Assembly (NCBI GenBank): GCA_018241025.1
Contig: JAFEEQ010000026.1
Location: forward strand, 124,001-188,000
Direction of reading: 5' to 3'
DNA: 64,000 nt
From: Pseudomonadota bacterium
GTDB taxonomy: Bacteria; Pseudomonadota; Alphaproteobacteria; Micropepsales; Micropepsaceae
Below, piece by piece: positions 38,224 through 46,754 of the stretch; the first letter of the stretch is position 1; each line of letters opens with the position of its first letter. The notes under the pieces were generated by a model. That model worked only from the letters and a program-made list of their open reading frames with translations. It searched no databases and was not told where the DNA came from. Both the position numbers and the translations under genes were made by a program.

Positions 38224-39444
38224 TTAGTTTCCCGCCAATGTGCCAACCAGCTTACAGCCCTCGCGCACGGCCAAGCTCAATCGCAAAGCTTGTTCGCGTG
38301 CCGCATCACTGGGCTCGCTGGGCAAGCTTTCCGTACCCTGTTCGAGTCGCTCGATCACATCGACCATTGCTCTTAGCTGCGGGCCAACGCGTGTTTCGAG
38401 CAAGCTCGCAATCATCCCGAAATCGCCGCGAGCCGCCACCGCGTTGGCCTTAAGCTGACCTTCCACGTCTTTCAGTCGACGTAGCAAGCGGCTGTAATAG
38501 GTCAGGCCGGCAATCACCGTCGCGCTTACTGCCGCCAACACAAATGCTGCTGGTACTTGGCCCGTGATACCCCTTCCCATCGCATTGCCCGCACCGCGCC
38601 AAAAAGCACTTGTCATCATGTCGATAGATTTGACACTAGCATGGTAGGGCACAGCCCTTTTAAAGGTCATGTGCGCATATTTGCTGTTTCGAAGGTCCAG
38701 TAGGTTATTGTCAAGATTGTAAGGAGTGAGGCGCTGTTGCGCGTGACCTAGGGAGATAAGTACTGACCAACGCGCCCGGTCCACATTCGCCACCATCTCG
38801 TTGTAGAAGATGATCGCTTCTTTCCAATGTGCCTCCGTGAGGTCATTTCCTTCCTGGAGCAATTCGGCGATCCGCGTGGCGTCACGCGCCAACCAGGCAG
38901 AGACAAGTTCGGGCGCGGTTTCATCGAATATCGGCAGCGATGGACCCCGAAGTGCAGCTTGCGCGGTAGCGATTTCTTTGCAGAACTCCTGCAGTTCTGC
39001 GAGGGTCGCTGGATTGGCCCGCATTTTCTCTTTCGGGGGCGCGGCGCAGAGCGGCGCAGCCCCCTTTCCAAAGACACCCAGTATCCCGAGAACGTAGAGA
39101 CCATCGACATACATCATATTGGAGCCAAGGAGGGCTCCGAGCAGCCAATGGACTACAAGAAACGCAGCGCTTGCCGCCCCAAAAATCTTCAGCGCCCTGG
39201 ACGTGGAGTATTTCACTAAGGCAGGCGTGCCGATGAGCCTTGCAAGTTGGAATGCGACGTATAGCGCGGCAAGCCAGACCGCAACTGTTGCGACTCCGAA
39301 GGCGAAGAAGAGAAGAAGACCAGTCGGTAACCAGAACAGCAGAAGCAGGCGCCGCAATTGGGGTCCCCCAATCGCGCCGTATCCAAGTTCGCCATCGGGG
39401 CCCAAAATCAGAAATTCGGCGTTGCCGCGTTTGGTGTCAGACAT
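38224..39444 (-). CDS. Membrane protein of unknown function
   Basis: 406 residues. Four hydrophobic helices lie at about 35-75 and 85-125 in pairs (LLLLFWLPTGLLLFF, TVAVWLAALYVAFQL and others). A cytoplasmic helical domain follows (AELQEFCKEIATAQAAL, AWLARDATRIAELLQEGN), then another membrane segment (PAAFVLAAVSATVIAGLTYY) and a coiled-coil tail. No family is recognised. The middle gene of a three-gene leftward operon. Confidence 0.6.
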   Translation of the reverse strand: MSDTKRGNAEFLILGPDGELGYGAIGGPQLRRLLLLFWLPTGLLLFFAFGVATVAVWLAALYVAFQLARLIGTPALVKYSTSRALKIFGAASAAFLVVHWLLGALLGSNMMYVDGLYVLGILGVFGKGAAPLCAAPPKEKMRANPATLAELQEFCKEIATAQAALRGPSLPIFDETAPELVSAWLARDATRIAELLQEGNDLTEAHWKEAIIFYNEMVANVDRARWSVLISLGHAQQRLTPYNLDNNLLDLRNSKYAHMTFKRAVPYHASVKSIDMMTSAFWRGAGNAMGRGITGQVPAAFVLAAVSATVIAGLTYYSRLLRRLKDVEGQLKANAVAARGDFGMIASLLETRVGPQLRAMVDVIERLEQGTESLPSEPSDAAREQALRLSLAVREGCKLVGTLAGN

Positions 39445-39455
39445 GCGCACCTGCC

Positions 39456-39755
39456 TCAATGATCGATATCGAGGCCGTGCTCGCGACCTTGCTCGTGCGC
39501 CGCCGGTCCCGGCCGCCACAGCTCGTCGAAGCTTGGGCGCGGCTGTTCCGGCTCAATCCGGCGCGCGTGGAGGTCATCATGTGCCCGATCGTTCGCGTGG
39601 CCGCTTTCCTCGACTACGGGCGCGGCGGTCACAACCCTGCCGAACCAGCCTTCCTCGACGACCTTCTGGCGAATGTCCTGAATGGCCTGCCGGAGTTCAC
39701 CGAACAGAAACCCGCCGAGAGACTGCGACCTGCGGCCGTTCGCGTCTTCGTCCAT
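39456..39755 (-). CDS. Small conserved element protein
   Basis: 99 residues. GGFLFGELRQAIQDIRQKVV then EEGWFGRVVTAAPVV and a Pro/His-rich tail (QPRPSFDELWRP). I have seen similar proteins next to transfer genes on alphaproteobacterial elements. AGAGGGG precedes the ATG at 39755. This strand is preferred to the overlapping plus-strand frame 39459-39776, which lacks a ribosome site. It is divergent from the coupling-protein gene. Confidence 0.6.
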   Translation of the reverse strand: MDEDANGRRSQSLGGFLFGELRQAIQDIRQKVVEEGWFGRVVTAAPVVEESGHANDRAHDDLHARRIEPEQPRPSFDELWRPGPAAHEQGREHGLDIDH

Positions 39756-39880
39756 GCCAGTCCCCTCTGGACCTGACCCATCCACACTATGCTTTGGCGA
39801 GTTCTAGACTCGCAAGACTTGTGTCAGAAAAAGACTCCGCTTAGCCTCCCGAATGCTGAATCCGGCTCGGCTTCGTTTCC

Positions 39881-41452
39881 ATGGACTTTGTCGCAGACCT
39901 GGATGCCCCGCTTCTCCAACTATCTGCACAGGACAGATTCACGCTGCGGGACGCCTGTCAGGGAGTTCATGTCTTTGGCGGCATTGGAAGCGGTAAGACT
40001 TCCGGTTCTGGCAAGGCGCTTGCCGCTGCCTACTTAAGAGCGGGCATGGGCGGGCTGGTGCTATGCGCCAAGCCCGAAGAAGTCGAGCAGTGGTGCCGAT
40101 ACGCGGCCGAAAACAACCGCGTGGAGTCCACCATGCTGTTCGGGGAGCGCGGCGGGCACGGCTTCAACTTCATCGACTACGAGCTGGCTCGGCAGGGAGC
40201 TTCGGGCATCGGCAGCGTCGTCGAGTGCCTGATGCGCATCCTCGAGGCCGCCCGCCTCGCCCACCCCAACGCCGGGCAGGGCCAGCAGTTTTGGGACGAC
40301 GCGATGCGTCAGCTTCTGCGCAACACCATCCCGGCTCTCTACGCCGCGACCGGCACCGTGCGCATGAGCGACATCACGCGGTTCATTTCCTCGGCGCCCA
40401 TGAGCCTCGATCAGGCGCACTCGACCGCCTGGCAGGGCTCCTCCTTCATGTTCTCCACCATGATGGCCGCCGAGAAGAATCCCGTCGTGCGTCTCGACGC
40501 CCAGGACCTCGCCAAGATCGGCAGCTACTGGCACGACGAGTTCGCGCAGCTCGACCCCAAGACGCGCAGCAATATCGCCATCTCGGTCTCGACCGCGCTC
40601 GACCGCTTCAACCGGGGAAGGCTGCACACCGCCTTCTGCACCGACACGACCTTCGTCCCCGAGATGACCTTCCATGGCGCTGTCGTCATCCTCGACATGT
40701 CGGCACTGACCTGGAACGAGGACGGCATCATCGGCCAGCAGCTTGTCAAGTACATGTGGCAGCGCGCCGTGCTGTCGCGCAATGCGCTGGCGCCCCAGCA
40801 CCGCGAGCGGCCTGTCTTCCTTTGGGCAGACGAGAGCCAGTATTTCGTGAATTCCTACGACACCGATTTCCAATCGACCTGCCGGGGCAGCCGGGCCTGC
40901 ACCGTGTACCTCACTCAATCGCTGCCGACCTACTACGCGAAGATCGGTGGCGAGCAGGCCAAGCACAAGGCCGACATGCTTCTCGCCAACTTCGTGACCA
41001 AGGTGTTCCACAACAACGCCGACCCCGAGACGAACAGGTGGGCCGCCGACACCATCGGGCGCGTGCTTCAGCAGCGCGCCAACTACAGCGAAGGTACGTC
41101 GAACAGCCGCTCGCGGAGCATGAGCGAAGGCGAATCCTCCAATTGGGGGGCGAATGCGAGCGTGAGCGTTTCGCGCGATGCCCACGGCAATTATTCGACA
41201 AGTTCGAGCTCCGGCACCAACTGGGGCGGTGGCGAGAATCTGAGCCGCAATCGCGGCGCTACGCGCGGCGACAGCACCAGCAGCGGCTATAGCGAGACCA
41301 TGGACTACGAGATCGAGCCGGGCGCGTTCTCGCGCATCCTCAAGACCGGCGGCCCGGCCAACGGCAACAACGTCACTGCCGTCTGGTTCCAGGCGGGGAA
41401 GGTCTTTCGCGATAGCCACCGGAACTATCTGCTTACGCGGTTCGTCCAATGA
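39881..41452 (+). CDS. VirD4/TraG-like coupling ATPase, no membrane domain
   Basis: 523 residues. Walker A GGIGSGKTS at 33-41 sits almost at the N-terminus; Walker B FLWADESQYF is near 309. The region GSRACTVYLTQSLPTYYAKIGG matches TraD/TraG-type coupling proteins. Unlike VirD4 it has no N-terminal membrane helices. Residues 400-470 are Ser/Asn/Gly-rich, likely disordered. In type IV systems this ATPase brings the relaxase-DNA complex to the pore. Overlaps the next gene by ATGA. Confidence 0.85.
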   Translation: MDFVADLDAPLLQLSAQDRFTLRDACQGVHVFGGIGSGKTSGSGKALAAAYLRAGMGGLVLCAKPEEVEQWCRYAAENNRVESTMLFGERGGHGFNFIDYELARQGASGIGSVVECLMRILEAARLAHPNAGQGQQFWDDAMRQLLRNTIPALYAATGTVRMSDITRFISSAPMSLDQAHSTAWQGSSFMFSTMMAAEKNPVVRLDAQDLAKIGSYWHDEFAQLDPKTRSNIAISVSTALDRFNRGRLHTAFCTDTTFVPEMTFHGAVVILDMSALTWNEDGIIGQQLVKYMWQRAVLSRNALAPQHRERPVFLWADESQYFVNSYDTDFQSTCRGSRACTVYLTQSLPTYYAKIGGEQAKHKADMLLANFVTKVFHNNADPETNRWAADTIGRVLQQRANYSEGTSNSRSRSMSEGESSNWGANASVSVSRDAHGNYSTSSSSGTNWGGGENLSRNRGATRGDSTSSGYSETMDYEIEPGAFSRILKTGGPANGNNVTAVWFQAGKVFRDSHRNYLLTRFVQ

Positions 41453-41667
41453 GGAAGCCTGCGCCTGTTACCTACTTCTTTGGCAACCCCGTTGTGGTCA
41501 TTGGCCTGATAATCGCGACGATCTACTTCGCCTACCAATGGTGGGCGAATAGCTGGTCGCCGTTGACGCCGCTATTGGCATTGCTCGCCGCCAGCTACGG
41601 CACGAAAGCGAGCGATGAAATCTCCAAATACAATCGCTGGAAGCGCGAATGGGAGGCGCTGGAATAG
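41449..41667 (+). CDS. Small membrane protein coupled to the TraG-like gene
   Basis: 72 residues, two adjacent hydrophobic helices (YFFGNPVVVIGLIIATIYFAY and SPLTPLLALLAASYG, each quoted in part) and a charged tail (NRWKREWEALE). ATGA overlap with the ATPase suggests it supplies the missing membrane anchor. Confidence 0.65.
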   Translation: MRKPAPVTYFFGNPVVVIGLIIATIYFAYQWWANSWSPLTPLLALLAASYGTKASDEISKYNRWKREWEALE

Positions 41668-41670
41668 GCC

Positions 41671-41973
41671 ATGGCCAGTTCAGCGACGCCTTCCTCGGGC
41701 CGGGCCTGGACCGTTGTTGCGGTCGCCGCCGGAGTGTTCGTCCTTGCGCTCGCTTCCGGCGCGCCGGCCGGTGCGACGGCAGTCATCGGCCTTGCCTTGG
41801 TCGTCACCGTCATCGGCGCCGTGTTCAAGATCGGGCACAGACCGGCAGTGCCCCTGCCGGATACGCGCGACGTGCCGGTCACGCTTTGTGTCCCTGCGCT
41901 TCGCGAAACGCCTTCGCTCGTGGAGGCGCGAGCGGCCGTGCCGGAGTATTGCCTTGCGCTGCTTCGCCGATAA
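41671..41973 (+). CDS. Small membrane protein
   Basis: 100 residues with two membrane helices (AWTVVAVAAGVFVLALASG, ATAVIGLALVVTVIGAVF) and a short C-terminal region. It starts 3 bp after the previous stop, hence same operon as the coupling ATPase. No family is recognised. Confidence 0.6.
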   Translation: MASSATPSSGRAWTVVAVAAGVFVLALASGAPAGATAVIGLALVVTVIGAVFKIGHRPAVPLPDTRDVPVTLCVPALRETPSLVEARAAVPEYCLALLRR

Positions 41974-41997
41974 CGTGTCGCTACCGAGCGGGCCTTT

Positions 41998-42480
41998 CTA
42001 TGAATTCCGGCCGCGCCGCTCCGGGGTCTCCGGCCGCACGATGGAGATTTTCTCTACAATCGGCTCACCTTTCGGCGGCGCGCTCTTCCAGACGCGCGAC
42101 GAGTATTGCTGCACGAACGTCACCTGACGCCGCGCGAGCTTGCGGCGCAGGTCGCGCAGGTACATCCCGTCGATCACCACGATGCAGTCGGGCAGGAAGA
42201 GCTTGATCTGTTCCTCCCCGAAATACTGAATCTGCGTGACGAAGCGGTAGGGCACCTCGATGCCCTGGGCGACCTCGGTACTCTCCACCCACCCCTGAAT
42301 ATCGCAGGTCTCGTTGCCTGAGCCTGTGGGAAGGAAGCCGTAGGGCTTGTAGGGGCCGCTGCCGGCGGCCTGTTCGCCGGCAGCGGCCGTTTCGGGTTTG
42401 GCTTCGCCGCGACCCAAGCGCTCGGCGAAGGTCTGCGTCGCGACGGCGACGGCGGTCTTGTCGAAGTCTCTACCGGTCAA
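41998..42480 (-). CDS. Conserved protein downstream of the relaxase
   Basis: 160 residues. A low-complexity N-terminal 60 residues are followed by a compact domain (TCDIQGWVESTEVAQGIEVPYRF, QIQYFGEEQIKLFLPDCIVVIDG, LRDLRRKLARRQVTFVQQYS, quoted in part). The start is TTG at 42480, chosen because GGAGG lies 7 nt upstream and the start overlaps the relaxase stop by 11 bp, a typical coupled arrangement. Function unknown; a relaxosome accessory role is a guess. Confidence 0.65.
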   Translation of the reverse strand: MTGRDFDKTAVAVATQTFAERLGRGEAKPETAAAGEQAAGSGPYKPYGFLPTGSGNETCDIQGWVESTEVAQGIEVPYRFVTQIQYFGEEQIKLFLPDCIVVIDGMYLRDLRRKLARRQVTFVQQYSSRVWKSAPPKGEPIVEKISIVRPETPERRGRNS

Positions 42481-43453
42481 GGGACACCTCCGGGATCTCT
42501 GGCGAGTGACGGTGATGGGCCGCGAACTCCTCGGCCATGTCCGAAAGGCGCGACACGAACTCCGCCAGCTTGGCCGGGTCGCGGTCACGATAGTGCTGCA
42601 CATCGCGCCAGATGAGGGCGCGCTTCTTGACCGCTACCCATTGCGTGATGCGGTCGCGCAGAGTGGCGTAGGCCTTCTCGACATGCCGGGCGAGGCCGAT
42701 ATTGGGCTGGGGCGGGCGGAAGATGCCCTGGGCCTCCAGTGTGCGATGGTCGATCCGTGCCATCGAGCCGACCTCGCGCAATGCCCTGTTGGCGTATTGC
42801 GCCCATGACGCCCGCCAGACATTCACGTTGCGCTGGGCCTCGGCGGCTTCCAGCGCCAACTTGTCAGGCTCCAACCCGGTATCGTTGTAGCGCTTGCGCG
42901 CCTCGGCGACGGACCGGGCGATGTCCTCGGGCTCGTTCCAGTCGCGGTTCTTCTTTTTGGAAAAGCCTGTCTCGGAAGCGGGGTCCAGTTCACGCATGGT
43001 GAGCAGCACGTGGGCGTGGGGCTGCTCCTCCCCATCGGAGGCGTCGGGCCGGTGGATGGCGATGTCCGCCACCATGCTCTCGGAGACGAACTTGTCCTGC
43101 ACGAAGGAGCGGACGAGTTCGATATGCTGTTCCTTGCTCAGTTCGCGAGGGAGGGTGATTTCGACCTCGCGGGCGAGCTGGGCGTCCCGCCTCGCCTCCG
43201 CCCGCTCGACCATGTTCCAGAGTGTCTGCCGGTCGAACACCCAGGTGGGCGCCCCTGCCGGGGCGAGAATTTCGGTGTGGACGACTTCGGGTTTGTCGAA
43301 GGCGAACCACTTGCCCTGGGACGAATCGTATAGCCTCTCTCCCGAGCGATAGGCCGCTGCCGCAATGGCCGACCTGCGCGTCGCTCCGCCCGGCCTGGCG
43401 GCCCGGCCAAGAGAGCGTGAGATCACCTTTAGGCGTAGGTGATAGATCGCCAA
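42470..43453 (-). CDS. MobA/MobL-type (MOBQ) relaxase
   Basis: 327 residues, the nicking domain only. N-terminus MAIYHLRLKVISRSLGR and RRSAIAAAAYRSGERLYD are typical of MobQ/TraA relaxases. The metal-binding His set is H134, H146 and H148 (QPHAHVL). The catalytic Tyr is presumably in the N-terminal segment. The start is TTG at 43453 with GAGAGG upstream. Lacks the helicase domain of long TraA proteins. Nicks oriT, which should lie in the region just upstream. Confidence 0.88.
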   Translation of the reverse strand: MAIYHLRLKVISRSLGRAARPGGATRRSAIAAAAYRSGERLYDSSQGKWFAFDKPEVVHTEILAPAGAPTWVFDRQTLWNMVERAEARRDAQLAREVEITLPRELSKEQHIELVRSFVQDKFVSESMVADIAIHRPDASDGEEQPHAHVLLTMRELDPASETGFSKKKNRDWNEPEDIARSVAEARKRYNDTGLEPDKLALEAAEAQRNVNVWRASWAQYANRALREVGSMARIDHRTLEAQGIFRPPQPNIGLARHVEKAYATLRDRITQWVAVKKRALIWRDVQHYRDRDPAKLAEFVSRLSDMAEEFAAHHRHSPEIPEVSLDR

Positions 43454-44067
43454 GTCCAGACCTCTCTCAACATTTTCGAAGCGAGAAAAGGAAGGCTAAA
43501 CCGCCAAGTGTGCACTTATACATTGCTGCGCAATGTGGCACTTCTAAGACTCGCTTTGCAGTTGAGTTTTTCGGCAAGTATTCGCGTCATTGGTGCATTG
43601 CAACAACACTCGCGAGGGCTTGGCATCCGACTCCGCTCCTTCGAGGAGCTTCGCCGGACAAGGGGGATGGCCGCCCCCTTGGACCCCGGCAGTCCGCCTT
43701 CCGGCGGAGCGGGACTTCTCCACCAGTCCCTTTAGGCCCAGGACCGGGTTCGGGCCACCCTGGACCGGCCATTGGTGACGGCCGCTCAAGTCGCACTCGG
43801 TCCCGCTTCGCTCCTGCGGGTGCGCCAGCTCCCTGCGCTATTCGCGCTTGAGCGGCCTTGCTCGGCGCATCCCGGCTCGGCTGTTGCCGAGCCTCCTTGC
43901 AGCCTCGATCTCCGGACCAGGCCCGGAGGAGTCCCGGAGCGGTTCCGGAGGGGCCACGGCCCGACGTGCCACCGTGCCGCTGTCCCCTTCAAGGCCGCTC
44001 CGGGTCATGCGGAGATTAGGAGCCCTATTCGCCGCATGTTTTGCGGTGAATAGGGCTAGACCCACAT
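43454..44067. other. Hairpin-rich region, probable oriT
   Basis: Non-coding gap between divergent relaxase and fic. Three clear dyads: GCTCC/GGAGC (43635-43649), CAAGGGGG/CCCCCTTG (43659-43681) and TCCGCC/GGCGGA (43693-43708). Dyads next to the relaxase start are the usual oriT layout. I could not assign the nick site. Open frames in this stretch look like GC-driven shadows. Confidence 0.5.
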
Positions 44068-44122
44068 AATTGGGTCCAATTGGGTCCATTATTGGCTTGC
44101 CTAATTGGGTCTAATCGGGTCC
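44068..44122. repeat. Two tandem pairs of a 10-bp repeat before fic
   Basis: AATTGGGTCC at 44068-44077 and 44078-44087, then AATTGGGTCT at 44103-44112 and AATCGGGTCC at 44113-44122. Pairs are 35 bp apart. A fifth partial copy (GATTAGGTCC, 44137-44146) covers the first codons of fic. The layout suggests a cooperative operator controlling fic, possibly bound by the C-terminal helix-turn-helix of the Fic protein itself. Confidence 0.7.
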
Positions 44123-44134
44123 AATAGCGGGTGC

Positions 44135-45184
44135 ATGATTAGGTCCGACAGTCTCAAGATTACGCCCGAAGTCCTCGCCCTCATTGCCGAGATCGACGAG
44201 TTCAAGGGGGCATGGCGCGCGCTTGGCACGCTGGCACCCGAACGGCTTTCGGCCCTTCGCCGGGTTGCCACCATCGAGAGCATCGGCTCCTCGACCCGCA
44301 TCGAGGGCAGCAAGCTCTCCGACCGGGAGGTCGAACGCCTCCTTGCCAATCTGGACATCAAAACCTTTGCCACCCGCGACGAGCAGGAGGTCGCGGGCTA
44401 TGCCGAGGTCATGGAAACCGCCTTTCGGTCATGGGAGGACATCCCCCTCACCGAGAACCACATCCGCCAGCTTCATCGTGACCTGCTCGCCTACAGCGAG
44501 AAGGACGACTGGCATCGGGGCAGCTACAAGACCTCCCCGAATAGCGTGGCCGCATTCGGCGAGGACGGGAAGCAGATCGGCATCATCTTTGAGACCGCCA
44601 CCCCGTTCGATACCCCCCGCCTCATGGAAGAGCTTGCGGCCTGGTTCGATCAGGCAAGGAAGGCCCGCGAGCTGCACCCGCTTCTGGTCATCGGCATCTT
44701 CGTGGTCGAGTTCCTGGCGATACACCCCTTCCAGGATGGCAACGGCCGCCTCTCCCGTATCCTGACCACACTGGCGCTGCTCCAAGCCGGATATGCCTAT
44801 GTGCCCTATAGCTCGCTCGAAAGCGTCATCGAGCAGAGCAAGGAAGGCTATTACCTCGCGCTGCGGCAAACGCAGGCGACCATCCGCGCGGACAGCCCTG
44901 ATTGGCAGCCTTGGATTCTGTTTTTCCTTCGTGCGCTCCAGCAACAGATGAAGCGCCTCGCCAAGAAGATCGAGCGCGAGAAGCTCGTACTTTCCAATCT
45001 CCCGGATTTATCCGTGCAGATTATCGACCATGCGCGCGACCATGGCCGCGTCACTATCAGCGATATGGCCAAGATCACGGGCGCTAGCCGCAACACGCTG
45101 AAAAAGCGTTTCCGCGAGCTGGTGGCGAAAGGCCATCTCGCGATGCACGGAAAAGGGCGTGGCGTTTGGTACAGTTTGCGGTAA
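44135..45184 (+). CDS. Fic-family protein with C-terminal winged helix
   Basis: 349 residues. Fic motif HPFQDGNGR at 197-205. The N-terminal inhibitory helix matches S/TxxxE(G/N): S53-TRI-E57-G, class II (inhibitor in the same chain). C-terminal residues 290-349 form a winged helix (VTISDMAKITGASRNTLKKRF). Such proteins AMPylate targets such as themselves or gyrase-type proteins; here the DNA-binding tail and upstream repeats suggest autoregulation. The ATG at 44135 is preferred over an in-frame start at 44105, inside the repeats. Confidence 0.88.
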   Translation: MIRSDSLKITPEVLALIAEIDEFKGAWRALGTLAPERLSALRRVATIESIGSSTRIEGSKLSDREVERLLANLDIKTFATRDEQEVAGYAEVMETAFRSWEDIPLTENHIRQLHRDLLAYSEKDDWHRGSYKTSPNSVAAFGEDGKQIGIIFETATPFDTPRLMEELAAWFDQARKARELHPLLVIGIFVVEFLAIHPFQDGNGRLSRILTTLALLQAGYAYVPYSSLESVIEQSKEGYYLALRQTQATIRADSPDWQPWILFFLRALQQQMKRLAKKIEREKLVLSNLPDLSVQIIDHARDHGRVTISDMAKITGASRNTLKKRFRELVAKGHLAMHGKGRGVWYSLR

Positions 45185-45203
45185 TTGAAGAAACAAGGGG
45201 CCG

Positions 45204-45353
45204 ATGGATTTAACGGACTACCATGCCAAGTATTTTGCACACGAACTGACCAAGCGTAGCGCTTCGGACAGCGTGGGAAAGCTGGCTGGTGTCCTTGCCG
45301 ATGCTCAAGTTGACCTCAACCCGCATCAGGTAGAGGCCGCGCTGTTTGCTCGC
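45204..45353 (+). pseudogene. N-terminal remnant of an SNF2/DEAD-type helicase
   Basis: The first 50 codons (MDLTDYHAKYFAHELTKR, then DAQVDLNPHQVEAALFA) match the start of large SNF2-like helicases found in mobile elements, up to just before where motif I would begin. After ALFA the sequence runs into unrelated DNA. It starts 20 bp after fic, so fic was probably followed by a full helicase gene that was deleted. Confidence 0.6.
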
Positions 45354-45401
45354 CGCAGGGCTAGTTCGGTTTGCACTTCGCAAACCATGAAGGGACTAGC
45401 T

Positions 45402-45659
45402 ATGAAAACAGAAAGCACCATCACCACCGAGATGCTAGAGTGGCAGGGCATCACCCTGTCCGTGTCGTGCGAGTGGGACTAAGCCACCATGACCGGCCTG
45501 ACCCACCTCTCTATCCATGTGTTGGAGCCAAGCACATTGAAGCTGCCCATCACCGAGACCGGCTATCGTTCGCACTTCTTGAGCGAGGCCGAGGAGTTAG
45601 GTGGACCGCTCGCCTATGTTCGCGCGTGGCTCGATGCGGAAGCGGCAGCGCCGGAGTGA
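45402..45659 (+). pseudogene. Dead copy 1 of the 34,882 small-protein family
   Basis: In one frame: MKTESTITTEMLEWQGITLS up to EWD, then TAA at 45480, then ATMTGLTHLSIHV and LPITETGYRSHF to APE, then TGA at 45657 where the relative at 54,470 has TGG (Trp). Two nonsense changes leave no functional product. The C-terminal DNA is nearly identical to the second dead copy. Confidence 0.75.
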
Positions 45660-45680
45660 CAAGCCAAGCAGCAGGCGGCG
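45594..45680 (+). repeat. 87-bp direct repeat, left copy
   Basis: Identical to 54533-54619 except for one base (GTGACAAG versus GTGGCAAG). The two copies bracket the nitric-oxide module and have the same orientation. Confidence 0.85.
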
Positions 45681-45690
45681 TCCCGCTTTT

Positions 45691-46217
45691 CTAGTAGCCT
45701 TGGCACAGCTCCGGGCCCAGAAGTGCAGCCGTGCGGACGATATTGTCCTCGTGGCACTTCAGCATCTCCGACAGATCGGCGTGCATGCCATCAACACGTA
45801 TCTTCGGCAGCATGGTGCGCAGCTTCCGAACCACCCATCCCTGCCCACGGCTTATGAAGGCCGCCCGTTGCGCCAAATCGGAATAGGCAAGGCACTTTTC
45901 ATAAAAACTTCCCACTTTTGAGGAAGGTTCGCCGTCCAGATTGCGAATCCACTTATGCAACATCGCGCCTCGTCATCATGGACATGCTTCATCAACGACA
46001 CCATGTTCGGGTCGGACGATTCCTTCGCCGTTCGCGCAGCAATGCGGGCGCCCGCGCGCTCGGCCTCCAAGAGCTCATTCAGCAATGCAAGGAGTTCATC
46101 TCGCGCCGCAAAGCCCATATAGGTATCCTCCCCGTCTCCGGCATAGCAAACAGGAGACGCTGAAGGCGAGATATCGTCGCTCGACGATACGTCCAATCGA
46201 TGTTTCTCGTAGATCAT
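45691..46217 (-). pseudogene. DUF6306-like gene with frameshift
   Basis: The upstream part (MGFAARDELLALLNELLEAERAG to VHDDEARCC) and downstream part (MLHKWIRNL, SFYEKCLAYSDLAQRAAFI, GQGWVVRKLRTMLP) belong to one DUF6306-like protein, but lie in different frames. They change over near 45955-45963, where a few bases seem lost after DEARC. The natural start may be the ATG at 46118. It is 3 bp from the Rrf2 gene stop. Sequencing error is an alternative explanation. Confidence 0.6.
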
Positions 46218-46648
46218 CCCGCCAGCAGCAGTCTCGTAAGGCCGGAGTTGCGTCCCGTTAAATCCGCGAGTGTATATTTATCCAGAACAGTAAGGTAGGC
46301 ATCAAGCGCTTCATGCAAGATGCGTTTCAGGCGGCATGAATTAGTAATCGCGCATTGATCGGAGTTGGGCGCAAAGCATTCCACCATTGTAAAATCCCCC
46401 TCCATCCGGCGCACCACGTCGCCCAAGCCTATCGCGTCGGGTTCTCGCGCCAACCGGAATCCGCCACCGCGGCCGCGCACCGTGTCCAGATAGCCGAGAC
46501 GGCCAAGATCGTAGGTCACCTTCATCAAATGGTTCTTGGAGATGCCATAGGCATCGGCCACTTCCTGAATTGTCGCCAGTTCGCCCTTCTTGAGCGCCAC
46601 GTACATCAAGAGCCGAAGTCCGTAATCGGTATAGACAGTCAGTCGCAC
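46214..46648 (-). CDS. nsrR: Rrf2-family regulator, NsrR-like
   Basis: 144 residues. Starts with a GTG at 46648 (RLTVYTDYGLRLLMYVAL is the canonical N-terminus). Winged helix to residue 65 (TIQEVADAYGISKNHLMKV), then three Cys at 91, 99 and 105 that bind the NO-sensing iron-sulfur cluster in NsrR. The neighbours (haemoglobin, NO reductase, NnrS) fit NO sensing. Divergent from the haemoglobin gene. Confidence 0.85.
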   Translation of the reverse strand: MRLTVYTDYGLRLLMYVALKKGELATIQEVADAYGISKNHLMKVTYDLGRLGYLDTVRGRGGGFRLAREPDAIGLGDVVRRMEGDFTMVECFAPNSDQCAITNSCRLKRILHEALDAYLTVLDKYTLADLTGRNSGLTRLLLAG

Positions 46649-46668
46649 GTTTCGTCGCACCCCTTGAA

Positions 46669-46722
46669 AAGATGCATAAATGATATTGCTTTTTCCCGGG
46701 CGCGGCAATAGCTTTGCAAAGC
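46669..46722. promoter_or_regulatory. Candidate NsrR/NO-responsive operator region
   Basis: In the 106-bp divergent gap. AAGATGCATAAA at 46669-46680 resembles an NsrR half-site (AAGATGCATTT), and a perfect 12-bp palindrome GCTTTGCAAAGC lies at 46711-46722, 33 bp before the haemoglobin start. Which one is bound cannot be told from sequence. Confidence 0.4.
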
Positions 46723-46754
46723 AGTATCGAAGATAGTTGTTTTAGGAGGCCCCA

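Noticed and set aside
39459..39776. Plus-strand frame overlapping the small gene 39456-39755
   Set aside because: No ribosome site, composition less protein-like than the minus frame, and the minus frame fits the leftward operon.
40061..41449. 462-codon minus-strand frame opposite the TraG-like gene
   Set aside because: Shadow frame; the plus strand has Walker motifs and coupled downstream genes.
43772..44089. Short frames on both strands upstream of fic
   Set aside because: Low-complexity Pro/Arg/Gly products in a hairpin-rich region, no ribosome sites; better read as oriT/regulatory DNA.
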